From positions 1 to 43,560 of the forward strand of contig JAUVEN010000011.1 of assembly GCA_030594815.1 (NCBI GenBank): a stretch of 43,560 nucleotides of DNA, in the 5' to 3' direction. Of this stretch, positions 29,342 to 37,698 are shown piece after piece (position 1 is the stretch's first letter; each line of letters begins with the position of its first letter). The stretch is from Gammaproteobacteria bacterium (GTDB taxonomy: Bacteria; Pseudomonadota; Gammaproteobacteria; UBA6429; Thiohalophilaceae). The notes beneath the pieces were generated by a model. That model was not told the DNA's origin, made no database searches, and saw only the letters and a list, made by a program, of their open reading frames with translations. The position numbers and the translations under genes were made by a program.

Positions 29342-29734
29342 TCACCACTCTAATAAAATCCATTGGTTGATAGGTGGGTTAGTAAAATTATCTTCGCGTG
29401 TTTCCAGTATGCCATCACCATCGGTATCAACCATATAGTAAGGGCTGCCGACTGACGGAGTTATTTTAATAAAACGTAAACGTCCATTAACACGATACTC
29501 TTCAATGACAGTATCTTTTTTACGGATGATACGCACTTCAGGTTGAGGAATATTACGACTGTCATCTGCTTCATCGACTTCATCAGGTAAAGTGGGTATT
29601 GCTCCATTATTTTTTGCAGTGAAACTTTCTTCTGTTTTATTTAATGAAGGTGGTGCTGGAATATCATCTGTCGCAAATATCGCGCTAGAAAAAATAATCA
29701 GAGTAAATAAAGTGAAGGTTTTTGTTAATTTCAT
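29342..29734 (-). CDS. DUF2782 family periplasmic protein
   Basis: Small exported protein of unknown function, 130 residues. It has a signal peptide MKLTKTFTLFTLIIFSSAIFA, a low-complexity linker (about 25-68), and the DUF2782 core PEVRIIRKKDTVIEEYRVNG, RLRFIKITPSVGSPYYMVD, TDGDGILETRED. An upstream extension of 37 codons is open, but it overlaps the LOG gene out of frame and would hide the signal peptide, so the internal ATG at 29734 is preferred. It lies 10 bases after the LOG gene and 26 before thrB. The family is nearly confined to Gammaproteobacteria and is linked to polA and thrB; no function is known from that link. Confidence 0.88.
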   Translation of the reverse strand: MKLTKTFTLFTLIIFSSAIFATDDIPAPPSLNKTEESFTAKNNGAIPTLPDEVDEADDSRNIPQPEVRIIRKKDTVIEEYRVNGRLRFIKITPSVGSPYYMVDTDGDGILETREDNFTNPPINQWILLEW

Positions 29735-29744
29735 GTTATGACCT

Positions 29745-30464
29745 TTATAAATCGAGTAATACTTCGGCTTCTTCTGCAGACGGTTCAAAACCGCACTTCT
29801 CATAGTGTTCAAATATGGCATTTGCAATTTGTTTTGGTTCATCAATAATCTGTATCAAATTCAAATCTTCTTTGTTGATGACTTTTTCATCCACCATGGT
29901 TGAGGCAAACCAGTCTAACAAACCTTCCCAGAAAGGGCGATGCACAAGAATAATGGGTATACGTCGAGTTTTTTTGGTTTGTACCAGTGTCAATATTTCA
30001 GCCAGCTCATCAAGTGTGCCAAAACCACCCGGCATGACGACATAAGCAGAGGCATATTTTACAAACATAACCTTCCTGGAAAAAAAGTGCTTAAAAGAGA
30101 GGGAGATATCCTGATACGGGTTGCCTGCCTTTTCATGCGGTAACTGTATATTAAGCCCAATACTGGGTGATTTACCTTCAAATGCACCTTTATTCGCTGC
30201 TTCCATGATACCCGGGCCACCACCACTGACAACAGAGAAGCCGGCATCAGAAAGTTCGCGAGCAATATCAATGGTGAGTTTGTAATAGGGGTGTTCAGAT
30301 GATGTTCTGGCAGAGCCAAAAATACTGACCGATGGTCGTACACGAGCCATACGTTCAAAACCTTCAACAAATTCAGCCATGATCTGGAATATTTTCCACG
30401 ACTCGCGACTAAGCATTGAATCATTGATCGGATTCATTCCGGGATGCATCGATTTATCTTCCAT
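29745..30464 (-). CDS. LOG family protein (TIGR00730 type nucleotide phosphoribohydrolase)
   Basis: Likely cytosolic 5'-monophosphate nucleoside phosphoribohydrolase of the LOG (lysine decarboxylase-like) family. In 239 residues it shows the N-terminal fold SVSIFGSARTSSEHPYYKL, then SVVSGGGPGIMEAANKGAFEG (about 80-100), and the signature MPGGFGTLDELAEILTLVQ (about 144-162) containing PGGxGTxxE. The extended N-terminus before SVSIFGSAR (about 42 residues) is seen in the longer bacterial LOG group. It is the first gene of the unit reading to thrB and is divergent from polA, with repeat B in the shared 219-base upstream region. Physiological substrate unknown. Confidence 0.92.
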   Translation of the reverse strand: MEDKSMHPGMNPINDSMLSRESWKIFQIMAEFVEGFERMARVRPSVSIFGSARTSSEHPYYKLTIDIARELSDAGFSVVSGGGPGIMEAANKGAFEGKSPSIGLNIQLPHEKAGNPYQDISLSFKHFFSRKVMFVKYASAYVVMPGGFGTLDELAEILTLVQTKKTRRIPIILVHRPFWEGLLDWFASTMVDEKVINKEDLNLIQIIDEPKQIANAIFEHYEKCGFEPSAEEAEVLLDL

Positions 30465-30551
30465 AGTACCTCACTATTTGTACTTTAAGTCGAGCGGGCA
30501 ACAGAGTCTTCGCGTAAAATAACCTAAATTATTTTTGAAGCCTTTTTACGG

Positions 30552-30659
30552 ATAGTGAGAAGGCTGAGAATAAGGCAAAACCGATGAAAAAGCGTAGTGT
30601 ACGATGAGTACATGAGCATTTTGAAGAGGTTTTAACGCAGTTATCTGGTTTCTCACTAT
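30552..30659. repeat. Palindromic repeat B (about 108 bp)
   Basis: The terminal arms ATAGTGAGAA (30552-30561) and TTCTCACTAT (30650-30659) are perfect inverses. The core 30585-30624 is the reverse complement of the core of repeat A (16984-17023) in 39 of 40 positions, although the arms of A and B differ. It lies in the promoter region shared by the LOG gene and polA and ends 24 bases before the polA start. Confidence 0.85.
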
Positions 30660-30683
30660 TTGTGAATAGGTCTTCTTAAGTAT

Positions 30684-33410
30684 ATGTCAAAAAAATCAAA
30701 CAAACCCTTCGTTCTGGTCGATGGTTCATCGTATTTATTCCGCGCCTATCATGCCATGCCCGATATGAGTAATTCTAAACGTGAGCCAACAGGAACAATT
30801 TACGGCGTCATTAATATGATGCGCCGTTTATTAAAAGATTATGACCCTGAGCATCTTGCAGTTGTTTTTGATGCGAAAGGAAAAACATTTCGTAACGATA
30901 TGTACAAAGAATATAAAGCGAATCGTCCACCGATGCCAGATGATTTGCGTCAGCAAATAGAACCTATACACGAAATCATTAAAGCAATGGGTTTACCGTT
31001 GATTTGTGTTTCGGGTGTTGAAGCTGATGATGTTATTGGCACCTTGTCGGAACAGGCGGCGGCATTAGGAATTGATACGATCATATCAACGGGCGATAAA
31101 GACATGGCGCAGTTGGTGAATAAACATGTCAGCCTGGTTAATACCATGACCGACGTTCATATGGATATCGAAGGAGTAAAAGAAAAGTTTGGTGTTCCAC
31201 CTGAACGTATTATTGATTATCTCGCACTTATTGGCGACACCGTTGATAACGTGCCTGGAGTGCCAAAGGTTGGACCAAAAACAGCGGTTAAATGGTTAGG
31301 GCTTTATGATTCGCTTGATGGCGTCATGCAAAATGCTGAAGAAATAAAAGGTAAGGTAGGTGAAAACTTACGTAATTTCATGAGTGAACTACCACTCTCC
31401 CGTGATCTGGTAACCATTAAATGTGATGTTGAATTAGAAGAGAATCCGGAAACTTTACAACGGCAAAAACCAGACAATGGAAAATTAAGTGAGCTGTTCG
31501 GTCATTTCGAATTTAAAACATGGCTGGCCGAAGCAAATGCAGGTGGTAGTACTAGCAGTAACAACTCAACAACAAATAAAGCGTCTACTGTAGCCAAAGA
31601 AATAACCGCAAAATATGAAACTGTTTTTACCGAGAAAGAATTAGATACGTGGTTAAAGAAACTAAAAAAGGCGGATTGTTTTAGTTTTGATTTGGAAACA
31701 ACCAGTCTTGATTATATGCAAGCTGAAATTGTTGGTTTATCTTTTTCTGTTAAAGAAGGTGAAGCCGCGTATGTACCTGTAGGGCATGACTATTTAGATG
31801 CTCCAAAGCAACTTGATCGTGCAATGGTTTTAGAAAAGTTCAAACCATTATTAGAAGATGAAAAAGTATGTAAGTTAGGACAGAATTTAAAATATGATAT
31901 GAATGTACTAGGTAACTATGACATTCAACTGCAAGGTATACAGCACGATACCATGTTGGCTTCTTATGTGTTGGATAGCACGTTGCGCCATGGTATGGAT
32001 GACTTAGCAGTTCGACACTTAAGTTATAGCACCATTCATTATGAAGATGTTGCGGGTAAAGGTGCCAAGCAAATTACCTTTAATCATGTTGAAGTAGAAA
32101 CGGCAGCGCCTTATGCAGCAGAAGATGCAGACATTACGTTACGTTTGCATAATGTTTTATGGCCACAGTTAGAAGAAATAAAATCACTACAACATATCTA
32201 TCAGGAAATGGAATTACCTTTATTGCCAGTACTCTCTCGTATGGAACGTAATGGTGTTTTGCTTGATGTCATTATGCTGGCTAAACAAAGCAAACAAATT
32301 ACTCAGCGTTTAAAAGAACTTGAGTTAGGCATTTATGAAATTGCGGGTGAAGAATTTAATATTGGTTCACCAAAACAGTTACAGGTAATTTTATTTGAAA
32401 AATTAGAATTACCCATAATTTCAAAAACACCAAAAGGGCAACCATCAACCGCAGAGTCTGTATTGCAAGAGCTGGCACATGATTATCCTTTGCCCAAGTT
32501 AATTTTAGAATATCGTAGTTTAAGTAAGCTGAAATCAACCTATACCGATAAATTACCACAACAGGTTGAGCCGACTACCGGTCGGGTACATACCTCCTAT
32601 CATCAGGCTGTTGCGGCAACAGGTCGATTATCTTCTTCTGATCCAAATTTACAAAATATCCCGGTTCGAACAGAAGAGGGTCGACGTATTCGACAGGCTT
32701 TTGTGGCAGCGCCGGGCTATAAAATGGTGGCGGCGGATTACTCGCAAATCGAATTACGAATTATGGCGCATTTATCGGGTGATAAAGGGTTACTTGATGC
32801 ATTCTCCAAAGGGTTGGACGTGCACAGTGCAACAGCAGCTGAAGTCTTTGGTGTTAGTACCGATGAGGTAACAAAAGATCAACGTCGTTCGGCTAAGGCA
32901 ATCAATTTTGGTTTAATTTATGGTATGTCTGCTTTTGGTTTAGCCAAGCAACTGGATATCACTCGGCCAGAAGCGCAGGAATATGTTGACCTTTATTTTA
33001 AACGTTATCCCGGCGTTAAAGAGTATATGGAACAAACAAAAGAAAAAGCCAGGGAAGATGGTTATGTCGAAACGGTTTTTGGTCGACGTTTATATCTACA
33101 TGAGATTAATGCCAAAAATGGTATGCGCAGGCAGTATGCAGAACGCACCGCGATAAATGCACCTATGCAAGGTACAGCTGCAGATATTATTAAACGTGCA
33201 ATGATAAGCTTGGATAAAGACATTCAAACGGGTAAATTTGATATGCGTATGATCATGCAAGTGCATGATGAATTAATATTTGAAATAAAAGAATCGCAAG
33301 TTGACGATGCAATAAAATTGATAACAAATAAAATGGAACAAGCTGCCGAGTTATCCGTACCCTTGGTTGTTGATGTAGGTATTGGTAATAATTGGGATGA
33401 GGCACATTAA
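30684..33410 (+). CDS. polA: DNA polymerase I
   Basis: Replication and repair polymerase, 908 residues. Residues 1 to about 285 are the 5' nuclease (VDGSSYLFRAYHAM, FDAKGKTFRNDMYKEYKANR, VEADDVIGTL, STGDKDMAQLV, GDTVDNVPGVPKVGPKTA). A Ser/Thr/Asn-rich linker precedes the 3'-5' exonuclease domain, where SFDLETTSLDYM keeps the D and E metal ligands near 336-338 and YAAEDADITLRL is motif III. Polymerase motifs are VAADYSQIELRIMAH (A), RRSAKAINFGLIYGMSAFG (B) and IMQVHDELIFEI (C). All three activities look intact. The ribosome site is weak (AGGTCTTCTTAAG upstream). A small membrane protein gene follows after 16 bases. Confidence 0.98.
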   Translation: MSKKSNKPFVLVDGSSYLFRAYHAMPDMSNSKREPTGTIYGVINMMRRLLKDYDPEHLAVVFDAKGKTFRNDMYKEYKANRPPMPDDLRQQIEPIHEIIKAMGLPLICVSGVEADDVIGTLSEQAAALGIDTIISTGDKDMAQLVNKHVSLVNTMTDVHMDIEGVKEKFGVPPERIIDYLALIGDTVDNVPGVPKVGPKTAVKWLGLYDSLDGVMQNAEEIKGKVGENLRNFMSELPLSRDLVTIKCDVELEENPETLQRQKPDNGKLSELFGHFEFKTWLAEANAGGSTSSNNSTTNKASTVAKEITAKYETVFTEKELDTWLKKLKKADCFSFDLETTSLDYMQAEIVGLSFSVKEGEAAYVPVGHDYLDAPKQLDRAMVLEKFKPLLEDEKVCKLGQNLKYDMNVLGNYDIQLQGIQHDTMLASYVLDSTLRHGMDDLAVRHLSYSTIHYEDVAGKGAKQITFNHVEVETAAPYAAEDADITLRLHNVLWPQLEEIKSLQHIYQEMELPLLPVLSRMERNGVLLDVIMLAKQSKQITQRLKELELGIYEIAGEEFNIGSPKQLQVILFEKLELPIISKTPKGQPSTAESVLQELAHDYPLPKLILEYRSLSKLKSTYTDKLPQQVEPTTGRVHTSYHQAVAATGRLSSSDPNLQNIPVRTEEGRRIRQAFVAAPGYKMVAADYSQIELRIMAHLSGDKGLLDAFSKGLDVHSATAAEVFGVSTDEVTKDQRRSAKAINFGLIYGMSAFGLAKQLDITRPEAQEYVDLYFKRYPGVKEYMEQTKEKAREDGYVETVFGRRLYLHEINAKNGMRRQYAERTAINAPMQGTAADIIKRAMISLDKDIQTGKFDMRMIMQVHDELIFEIKESQVDDAIKLITNKMEQAAELSVPLVVDVGIGNNWDEAH

Positions 33411-33426
33411 TTTAGAGGGATAAAAT

Positions 33427-33732
33427 TTGTTAGATGCAGTAGTAATCTTCTTATGGGTATTCTTTGCTTATACTATTTATTTTAATATATTGGCTTTAAT
33501 TGTTATTTATTACGATAAAAGTTTGACCCAGTATCAAAAAATTGCTCAGACATTAATTATTTGGCTTGTTCCGGTTGTTGGGGCAGCCTATGTTTTACAT
33601 TTATTATTTAAAGTTTCACCTAAAACAATACCCCGTTCATGGATTTTATGGCCATTTAAAAATCTTGTTTATGGGCCGCCAATAAAAAGATATGATGATG
33701 CACCCCCACGACGCACAGGTGGTCGTCATTAA
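33427..33732 (+). CDS. Small membrane protein of unknown function
   Basis: Not recognised. The 101 residues contain two hydrophobic segments (about 5-27 and 41-61: LIIWLVPVVGAAYVLHLLF) and a basic, proline-containing tail ending DDAPPRRTGGRH. The start is TTG at 33427, eight bases after a strong AGAGGG; no ATG or GTG fits. It is 16 bases after polA and probably co-transcribed with it. The layout resembles small two-helix proteins of the PLDc_N type (a signal-anchor pair with a WxVP motif), but no PLDc_N call is made. Confidence 0.7.
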   Translation: MLDAVVIFLWVFFAYTIYFNILALIVIYYDKSLTQYQKIAQTLIIWLVPVVGAAYVLHLLFKVSPKTIPRSWILWPFKNLVYGPPIKRYDDAPPRRTGGRH

Positions 33733-33784
33733 ACTGTATTACTTAAAAAAATTATAAAAACGTAAAAGGAAAAAAGGGGTAGTT

Positions 33785-34939
33785 ATGGAAAGCACAAACA
33801 CAGAAAACGGAACTAATATAATTAACAAACCATTTGAATTTACCGGTAAATCGGGTGAGTTTTTTGCTATATGGATAGTCAATGTCGCGTTAACAATTCT
33901 AACGCTGGGTATTTATTCTGCCTGGGCTAAAGTGAGAACAAACCAGTATTTTTATGGTAATACATTGCTTGATAGCACGTCATTTCGCTATACCGCAAAT
34001 CCAAAACAAATTCTTAAAGGACGAATCATTGCTTTTATTCTTTTTGTTATTTATTTTGCAGTCTCAAATGTGAGTCCAATTCTTGGTGCCGGCGCATTTT
34101 TTGTTCTGATGTTGTTAGTACCGGCCTTTTTGGTCTTGTCGATGGCGTTTAGATTAAAAAATTCTGTTTACCGAAATGTACGCTTTAATTTTGATAAGAA
34201 TTTTTCAGGTGTGTATAAAATATTTGCCATTCCTGTTGTTGTTATGAGTGCTTATATTTTTGTGATTAGTCAGTTTCAGGAATCGGTAGAAAACAGCGCA
34301 GGCGCTGAACCAACATTCCCGATATTTGTTTTTGTTTTATTAGGGCTAATCATGTTAATGGCACCCTGGTGGGAATACATGATTACAAATTTTAAAGTAA
34401 AACATGCTAAATATGGTGATGCAGGTTTTTCTTTTTCAGCAAGTACTAAAAATTATTATTGGCTTTATCTAAAAATGGTTTTAATTTTAATTGCTTTCTC
34501 TGCTCTTCTTGGGTTTGGTGCCGCATTTATAATTCCATTATTTAAATCTGAATCAGCAGAGCCTTCTGCAATAATGCAATATATGCCTATTTTGATGTTT
34601 GTTGTTATCGTGCCTTTTTATTTATGGATATTTGCTTATATGGCCACTAAACGTACTAATTTGTTGTACAACAATATTGATATTGCCGGGCATAAAACCA
34701 AGTCAGAACTTAAAACCGGTTATATGATGTATTTGTATTTAACCAATACACTGGGCATGTTATTAACTCTTGGCTTACTCATGCCATGGGCTAAAATCCG
34801 AACAGCAAGATACCGTGCTTCGGTTACCTCGGTAGATGTAGCGGGAGATTTAAGTCAGTTCACAGCCGTACAAGCGGATCATCAGTCAGCTCTTGGTGAA
34901 GAGATGGGTGAAATGTTTGATCTGGATCTGGGCTTCTAA
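33785..34939 (+). CDS. DUF898 family (YjgN-like) membrane protein
   Basis: Integral membrane protein of unknown function, 384 residues with about six to eight transmembrane helices. The signature appears in both halves: FTGKSGEFFAIWIVNVALTI followed by YSAWAKVRTNQYFYGNTLLD near the start, and LTLGLLMPWAKIRTARY near residue 330, as expected for DUF898/YjgN proteins. The soluble acidic tail ends EEMGEMFDLDLGF. A GGAAAAAAGGGG ribosome site is just upstream. It is followed 15 bases later by an M48 protease; the pair recurs in other proteobacteria, so a joint membrane or protease role is plausible but not shown. Confidence 0.9.
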   Translation: MESTNTENGTNIINKPFEFTGKSGEFFAIWIVNVALTILTLGIYSAWAKVRTNQYFYGNTLLDSTSFRYTANPKQILKGRIIAFILFVIYFAVSNVSPILGAGAFFVLMLLVPAFLVLSMAFRLKNSVYRNVRFNFDKNFSGVYKIFAIPVVVMSAYIFVISQFQESVENSAGAEPTFPIFVFVLLGLIMLMAPWWEYMITNFKVKHAKYGDAGFSFSASTKNYYWLYLKMVLILIAFSALLGFGAAFIIPLFKSESAEPSAIMQYMPILMFVVIVPFYLWIFAYMATKRTNLLYNNIDIAGHKTKSELKTGYMMYLYLTNTLGMLLTLGLLMPWAKIRTARYRASVTSVDVAGDLSQFTAVQADHQSALGEEMGEMFDLDLGF

Positions 34940-34954
34940 GGCTGGTTTTGAAAA

Positions 34955-36073
34955 ATGATTAAAGGCAGTTACTTTAACGGCGAGACATCTGCTAAAAAAG
35001 ATGTCTCGCTTTATTATAAAGAAGATGGTCTGGTTGGCTTTAACGAGCTTGATATTGATGAAATTAGTTTTAATGACATCAATATTTCTTCTCGCATAGG
35101 CAACACGCCACGTTATTTAAATTTCCCGGATGGCGCACAATTTGAAACACTCGATAATGCGTCCATTGATGAAATGGTCGAAAAGTTAGCGAATGATCCA
35201 CTTCATGGTTTAGCGCATAAGCTTGAAAGTGCCAAATCCTTTGTTCTTTTTACAGTAGCAACGGTCATTATCTTTGGCTGGCTGTTTATTCAATATGGTA
35301 TTCCCGCTTTTAGTAAACAAATTGCAGAACTTTTACCTGATGAAGCATCGCAATACATGGGACAAGGTGTGCTGGATGCAATGGATAAAGGATTCTTTTC
35401 TGAAAGCAAATTAACTGAAAAAAGACAAAAGGAATTAACTGCACTATTTAATGGCTTATTAAAAAATATAGAAGGCAGTAAAAACTACCAGTTGAAATTT
35501 AGATTAGGCGGGAAAATTAGAGCAAATGCTTTTGCTCTACCTGATGGCACCATTGTTTTTACCGATGAGCTGATTAACCTTGCTGAGCATGATTCAGAAA
35601 TAGTATCCATTATGTTGCATGAAATTGGTCACCTGAAAAGACACCACAGTCTTCGGGCAACTATTCAGCAATTTAGTCTGGCCATGTTTGTAATGGTGAT
35701 CACCGGTGATGTATCAACAAGCAGTTCTATTATTACTGCAATCCCGGTCATGCTGGTTGAATCGGGTTTTTCACAGGACATGGAAACAGAGGCGGATAGC
35801 TATTCATTAGAGTACATGCTTAAACATAAGATCAATCCTAATAACTTTGCGACTATGATGGAGAAATTGGAAGCGAGTTATATGCCAGAATACACTGTTT
35901 GTATGGAAGCCATAAATGGTAGTGTTAATCAGAAGGTTAAGGCAATTAAGTGTATAAACGATGCTGTAAAATTGAGTAAAGATGAAAATAATGAGGATGA
36001 TAAAAGTACAATGGACTATTTTTCAACTCATCCTTCTTCAAAAGAACGCATGGATAGATTTAGGCTAAAATAG
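34955..36073 (+). CDS. M48 family zinc metalloprotease, membrane-anchored
   Basis: Putative membrane-associated zinc peptidase, 372 residues. The N-terminal part (1 to about 95) is a soluble small beta domain (SYFNGETSAKKDVSLYYKED). A transmembrane segment is at about 100-118 (FVLFTVATVIIFGWLFIQYG). The zinc motif HEIGH is at 222-226 in LHEIGHLKRHHSL, and the third ligand is likely the E or D in METEADSYSLEYM. STHPSSKERMDRFR near the C-terminus is typical of M48 proteases of the Ste24/YcaL/BepA group. It follows the DUF898 gene by 15 bases and is probably in the same operon. Substrate unknown; envelope quality control is likely from family knowledge. Confidence 0.92.
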   Translation: MIKGSYFNGETSAKKDVSLYYKEDGLVGFNELDIDEISFNDINISSRIGNTPRYLNFPDGAQFETLDNASIDEMVEKLANDPLHGLAHKLESAKSFVLFTVATVIIFGWLFIQYGIPAFSKQIAELLPDEASQYMGQGVLDAMDKGFFSESKLTEKRQKELTALFNGLLKNIEGSKNYQLKFRLGGKIRANAFALPDGTIVFTDELINLAEHDSEIVSIMLHEIGHLKRHHSLRATIQQFSLAMFVMVITGDVSTSSSIITAIPVMLVESGFSQDMETEADSYSLEYMLKHKINPNNFATMMEKLEASYMPEYTVCMEAINGSVNQKVKAIKCINDAVKLSKDENNEDDKSTMDYFSTHPSSKERMDRFRLK

Positions 36074-36261
36074 GCATATATGGGTGTTTCCTGTTAAAAG
36101 AGCCGTGTTCCGTGGAAGTGCTATTTTTTATATTTGGTAAATGTTTTATCTAATAGCAAAAAAATAGAAAAAGCGTGTAAAAAGTAATAAGCTAGTCAAC
36201 AGAGTATGTTTGAAAAACAGCTTTACAATAAACTAAACAGCATCATTTTGGGATAATTAAT

Positions 36262-36846
36262 ATGCAATTTAAAAATATATTATTACTGCTCAGCACAGCA
36301 TTATTCGTTATTGCTTGTTCAAGCGCAAAAAAACAGGATGTTGATGATAGCGCTTCAGCAAGAACCGATTTAATGCAAAAAGGTTTTTTATTGTCGTTGC
36401 CTGAAGATGAGGGCTGGTCAGTTGTTAAAGTGGGTGACTATAAAGTGCTGTTAAGCAAGCAGGCTGAGAATGGTGTGGATAGATACACAATTCAGACACT
36501 GGTTGTTAATTTGCCAACATTTGAAGATGATAATCAGTTTTTAGAATTTATTGAAAATCGTATGACGTCGAGTATGCAAAACGCTAAAGTTTTTGAACAA
36601 AATGCAGTATTTTTTACCGGTGACAATCAAATTTGTGTGCAGTACAACAGTAAGGAAAAACGTAAATCTAAAAGTGCTGAAGTATTAACCCTGGAAGTGG
36701 TGAGTTTTACCTGTCGTCATCCAGATAATGCAAATGCAGGTGTATATATAGCGTTATCCAAGAGTTATGCACCAGGAACGTCAGAAGAAGATTTAACTGC
36801 AACAGCGACTGAAATATTTAATCGTTTATATTTTACTGAGTTATAA
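36262..36846 (+). CDS. Lipoprotein of unknown function
   Basis: Secreted lipoprotein of 194 residues. The signal peptide MQFKNILLLLSTALFVIAC gives a lipobox ending in Cys 19, followed by SSAKKQD; no Asp at +2, so outer-membrane sorting is favoured by the usual rule. The mature part (LPEDEGWSVVKVGDYKVLLSK, then alternating strands, and ATATEIFNRLYF at the end) resembles small surface or secreted stress-type lipoproteins, but no family is recognised. It lies 188 bases after the protease gene, in an AT-rich gap that probably contains its own promoter. Confidence 0.8.
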   Translation: MQFKNILLLLSTALFVIACSSAKKQDVDDSASARTDLMQKGFLLSLPEDEGWSVVKVGDYKVLLSKQAENGVDRYTIQTLVVNLPTFEDDNQFLEFIENRMTSSMQNAKVFEQNAVFFTGDNQICVQYNSKEKRKSKSAEVLTLEVVSFTCRHPDNANAGVYIALSKSYAPGTSEEDLTATATEIFNRLYFTEL

Positions 36847-36854
36847 GCTTATCC

Positions 36855-36895
36855 ATTTGTCGGGTCTTTATTAAAGGCCTGACAAATCTTTATTT
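36855..36895 (+). terminator. Terminator-like hairpin after the lipoprotein gene
   Basis: ATTTGTC (36855-36861) pairs with GACAAAT (36881-36887), extended inward by GG/CC and CTTTA/TAAAG, followed by a broken T tract CTTTATTT. It starts 9 bases after the stop codon. Confidence 0.65.
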
Positions 36896-37005
36896 ACATC
36901 TAATAAAGATCCTTTTCATCGCCACATTTTTTAATTCATTTATTAGTCAGAAATAGTCTGATTTTCTCATCTTTTTTTGAAACTTTTTGAACGATATAAC
37001 GTCAT

Positions 37006-37131
37006 ATGTGTGGTGCACATGCACTCTTCTCACACTCTTCCCCGTATGTGAGGATGTTCGTCCGATTCTTCCCTTATTGGACGATATGATTGCCCCGGAC
37101 GTTTAACCCCAATCGTTCCGGGGTTTTTTTT
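37006..37131 (+). ncRNA. Candidate small RNA 1 with C-rich loops and own terminator
   Basis: No open frame explains this segment, which reads as a chain of hairpins. First, ATGTG/CACAT (37006-37020). Second, CTCACA/TGTGAG (37029-37034 with 37047-37052), with loop CTCTTCCCCGTA. Third, a 9-pair stem TCGTCCGAT/ATTGGACGA (37058-37066 with 37076-37084), with loop TCTTCCCTT. Last, a terminator CCCCGGA/TCCGGGG (37093-37099 with 37117-37123), with ACCCC in its loop and eight T. A plausible -10 box TATAAC is at 36995-37000, but no good -35 is seen. Repeated CUUCCC loops look suited to pair with ribosome sites, as in sibling sRNA families of other bacteria (inference). The 5' end is estimated. Confidence 0.6.
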
Positions 37132-37229
37132 GTTTACAAAGTTTCACAAAGGCCGGCTTTAAAGTCAGAGGTGTCTTGCCTATAGTTATATTACTTGATA
37201 TTGCTTTTAATCCCTTAGCGATATGGAGC

Positions 37230-37332
37230 GTTTGGTCCCCAATACCAGACAAACTACTTTGCCCCGGAATATGAAGAAAAAGTATTCTTCTACTCTTCCC
37301 TATCCCAACCCCTAATTCCGGGGTTTTTTTTT
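37230..37332 (+). ncRNA. Candidate small RNA 2, sibling of small RNA 1
   Basis: A stem GTTTGGT/ACCAGAC (37230-37236 with 37244-37250) displays the loop CCCCAAT. A perfect 9-pair terminator stem CCCCGGAAT/ATTCCGGGG (37262-37270 with 37315-37323) follows, ending in nine T. Its large loop holds a nested hairpin GAAGAA/TTCTTC (37273-37278 with 37285-37290) and the pyrimidine stretch CTCTTCCCTATCCCAACCCC. It shares TTGCCCCGGA, CTCTTCCC and TTCCGGGGTTTTTTTT with candidate RNA 1, about 200 bases upstream. The 5' end is unknown and may be near 37193, after a TATAGT box at 37181. The two could be separate transcripts or partly one. Confidence 0.55.
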
Positions 37333-37336
37333 GCCC

Positions 37337-37461
37337 CTGAAATGTCCTGTGAGCTTAAATTTCGGCGTTATAAATTCACGAAAATCGGTCATTTACTTGA
37401 GTAAGCTCCCTCTTTTCGTACAAATTTATGCCTTGAACTTTAAGCTCACAGGACATTTCAG
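37337..37461. repeat. Palindromic repeat C with perfect 23-base arms
   Basis: The arms at 37337-37359 and 37439-37461 are perfect inverted copies (left arm begins CTGAAATGTCCTGTGAGC). The inside keeps GGCGTTAT (37364) and ATGCCTTG (37428) around a TCATTTACTTGAGTAAGCTCC core, the same plan as repeat A (GGCGTTAT ... TCATGTACTCATCGTACACTCC ... ATGCCTTG), so A, B and C look like one superfamily with different arms. It lies 5 bases after the candidate RNA 2 terminator. Confidence 0.85.
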
Positions 37462-37529
37462 AAAATTGAGTTTAAAAGGTGATTTTGAGAGTTAATATTC
37501 ACTTAAAATAATCACTTGCAGGCAGGGGC

Positions 37530-37579
37530 AAGCTCCTATTTTTCGTACAAATTTGTGCCTTGATCTTTAAGCGCACAGG
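37530..37579. repeat. Partial copy of repeat C (right half)
   Basis: AAGCTCCTATTTTTCGTACA and following bases to GCGCACAGG repeat the right half of repeat C (about 37404-37454) in direct orientation with several changes. It has no matching left half nearby, so it is a decayed or truncated copy. Confidence 0.7.
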
Positions 37580-37698
37580 CTTTCTCAGCTGATAATTTTC
37601 AAATAAATTGCGGTACTTAATGAACGTGCTTCGCGTTTCGTCAGTATTACCCTAACCTGCTCCTGCGTTGTTCTACCTTCGCCCGTCCATGGGCTCGT

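Noticed and set aside
29735-29845. 37-residue N-terminal extension of the DUF2782 protein
   Set aside because: It overlaps the LOG gene in another frame and would bury a clear signal peptide that starts at 29734.
32566-32871. 101-codon open frame overlapping polA on the same strand
   Set aside because: It is a shifted reading of the conserved polymerase motifs A and B of polA.
36995-37332. CsrB/RsmY-type RNA with GGA loops
   Set aside because: The GGGAAG motifs occur in loops only on the minus strand, where no terminator is present; the T runs and the transcript direction are on the plus strand, where the loops read CUUCCC.
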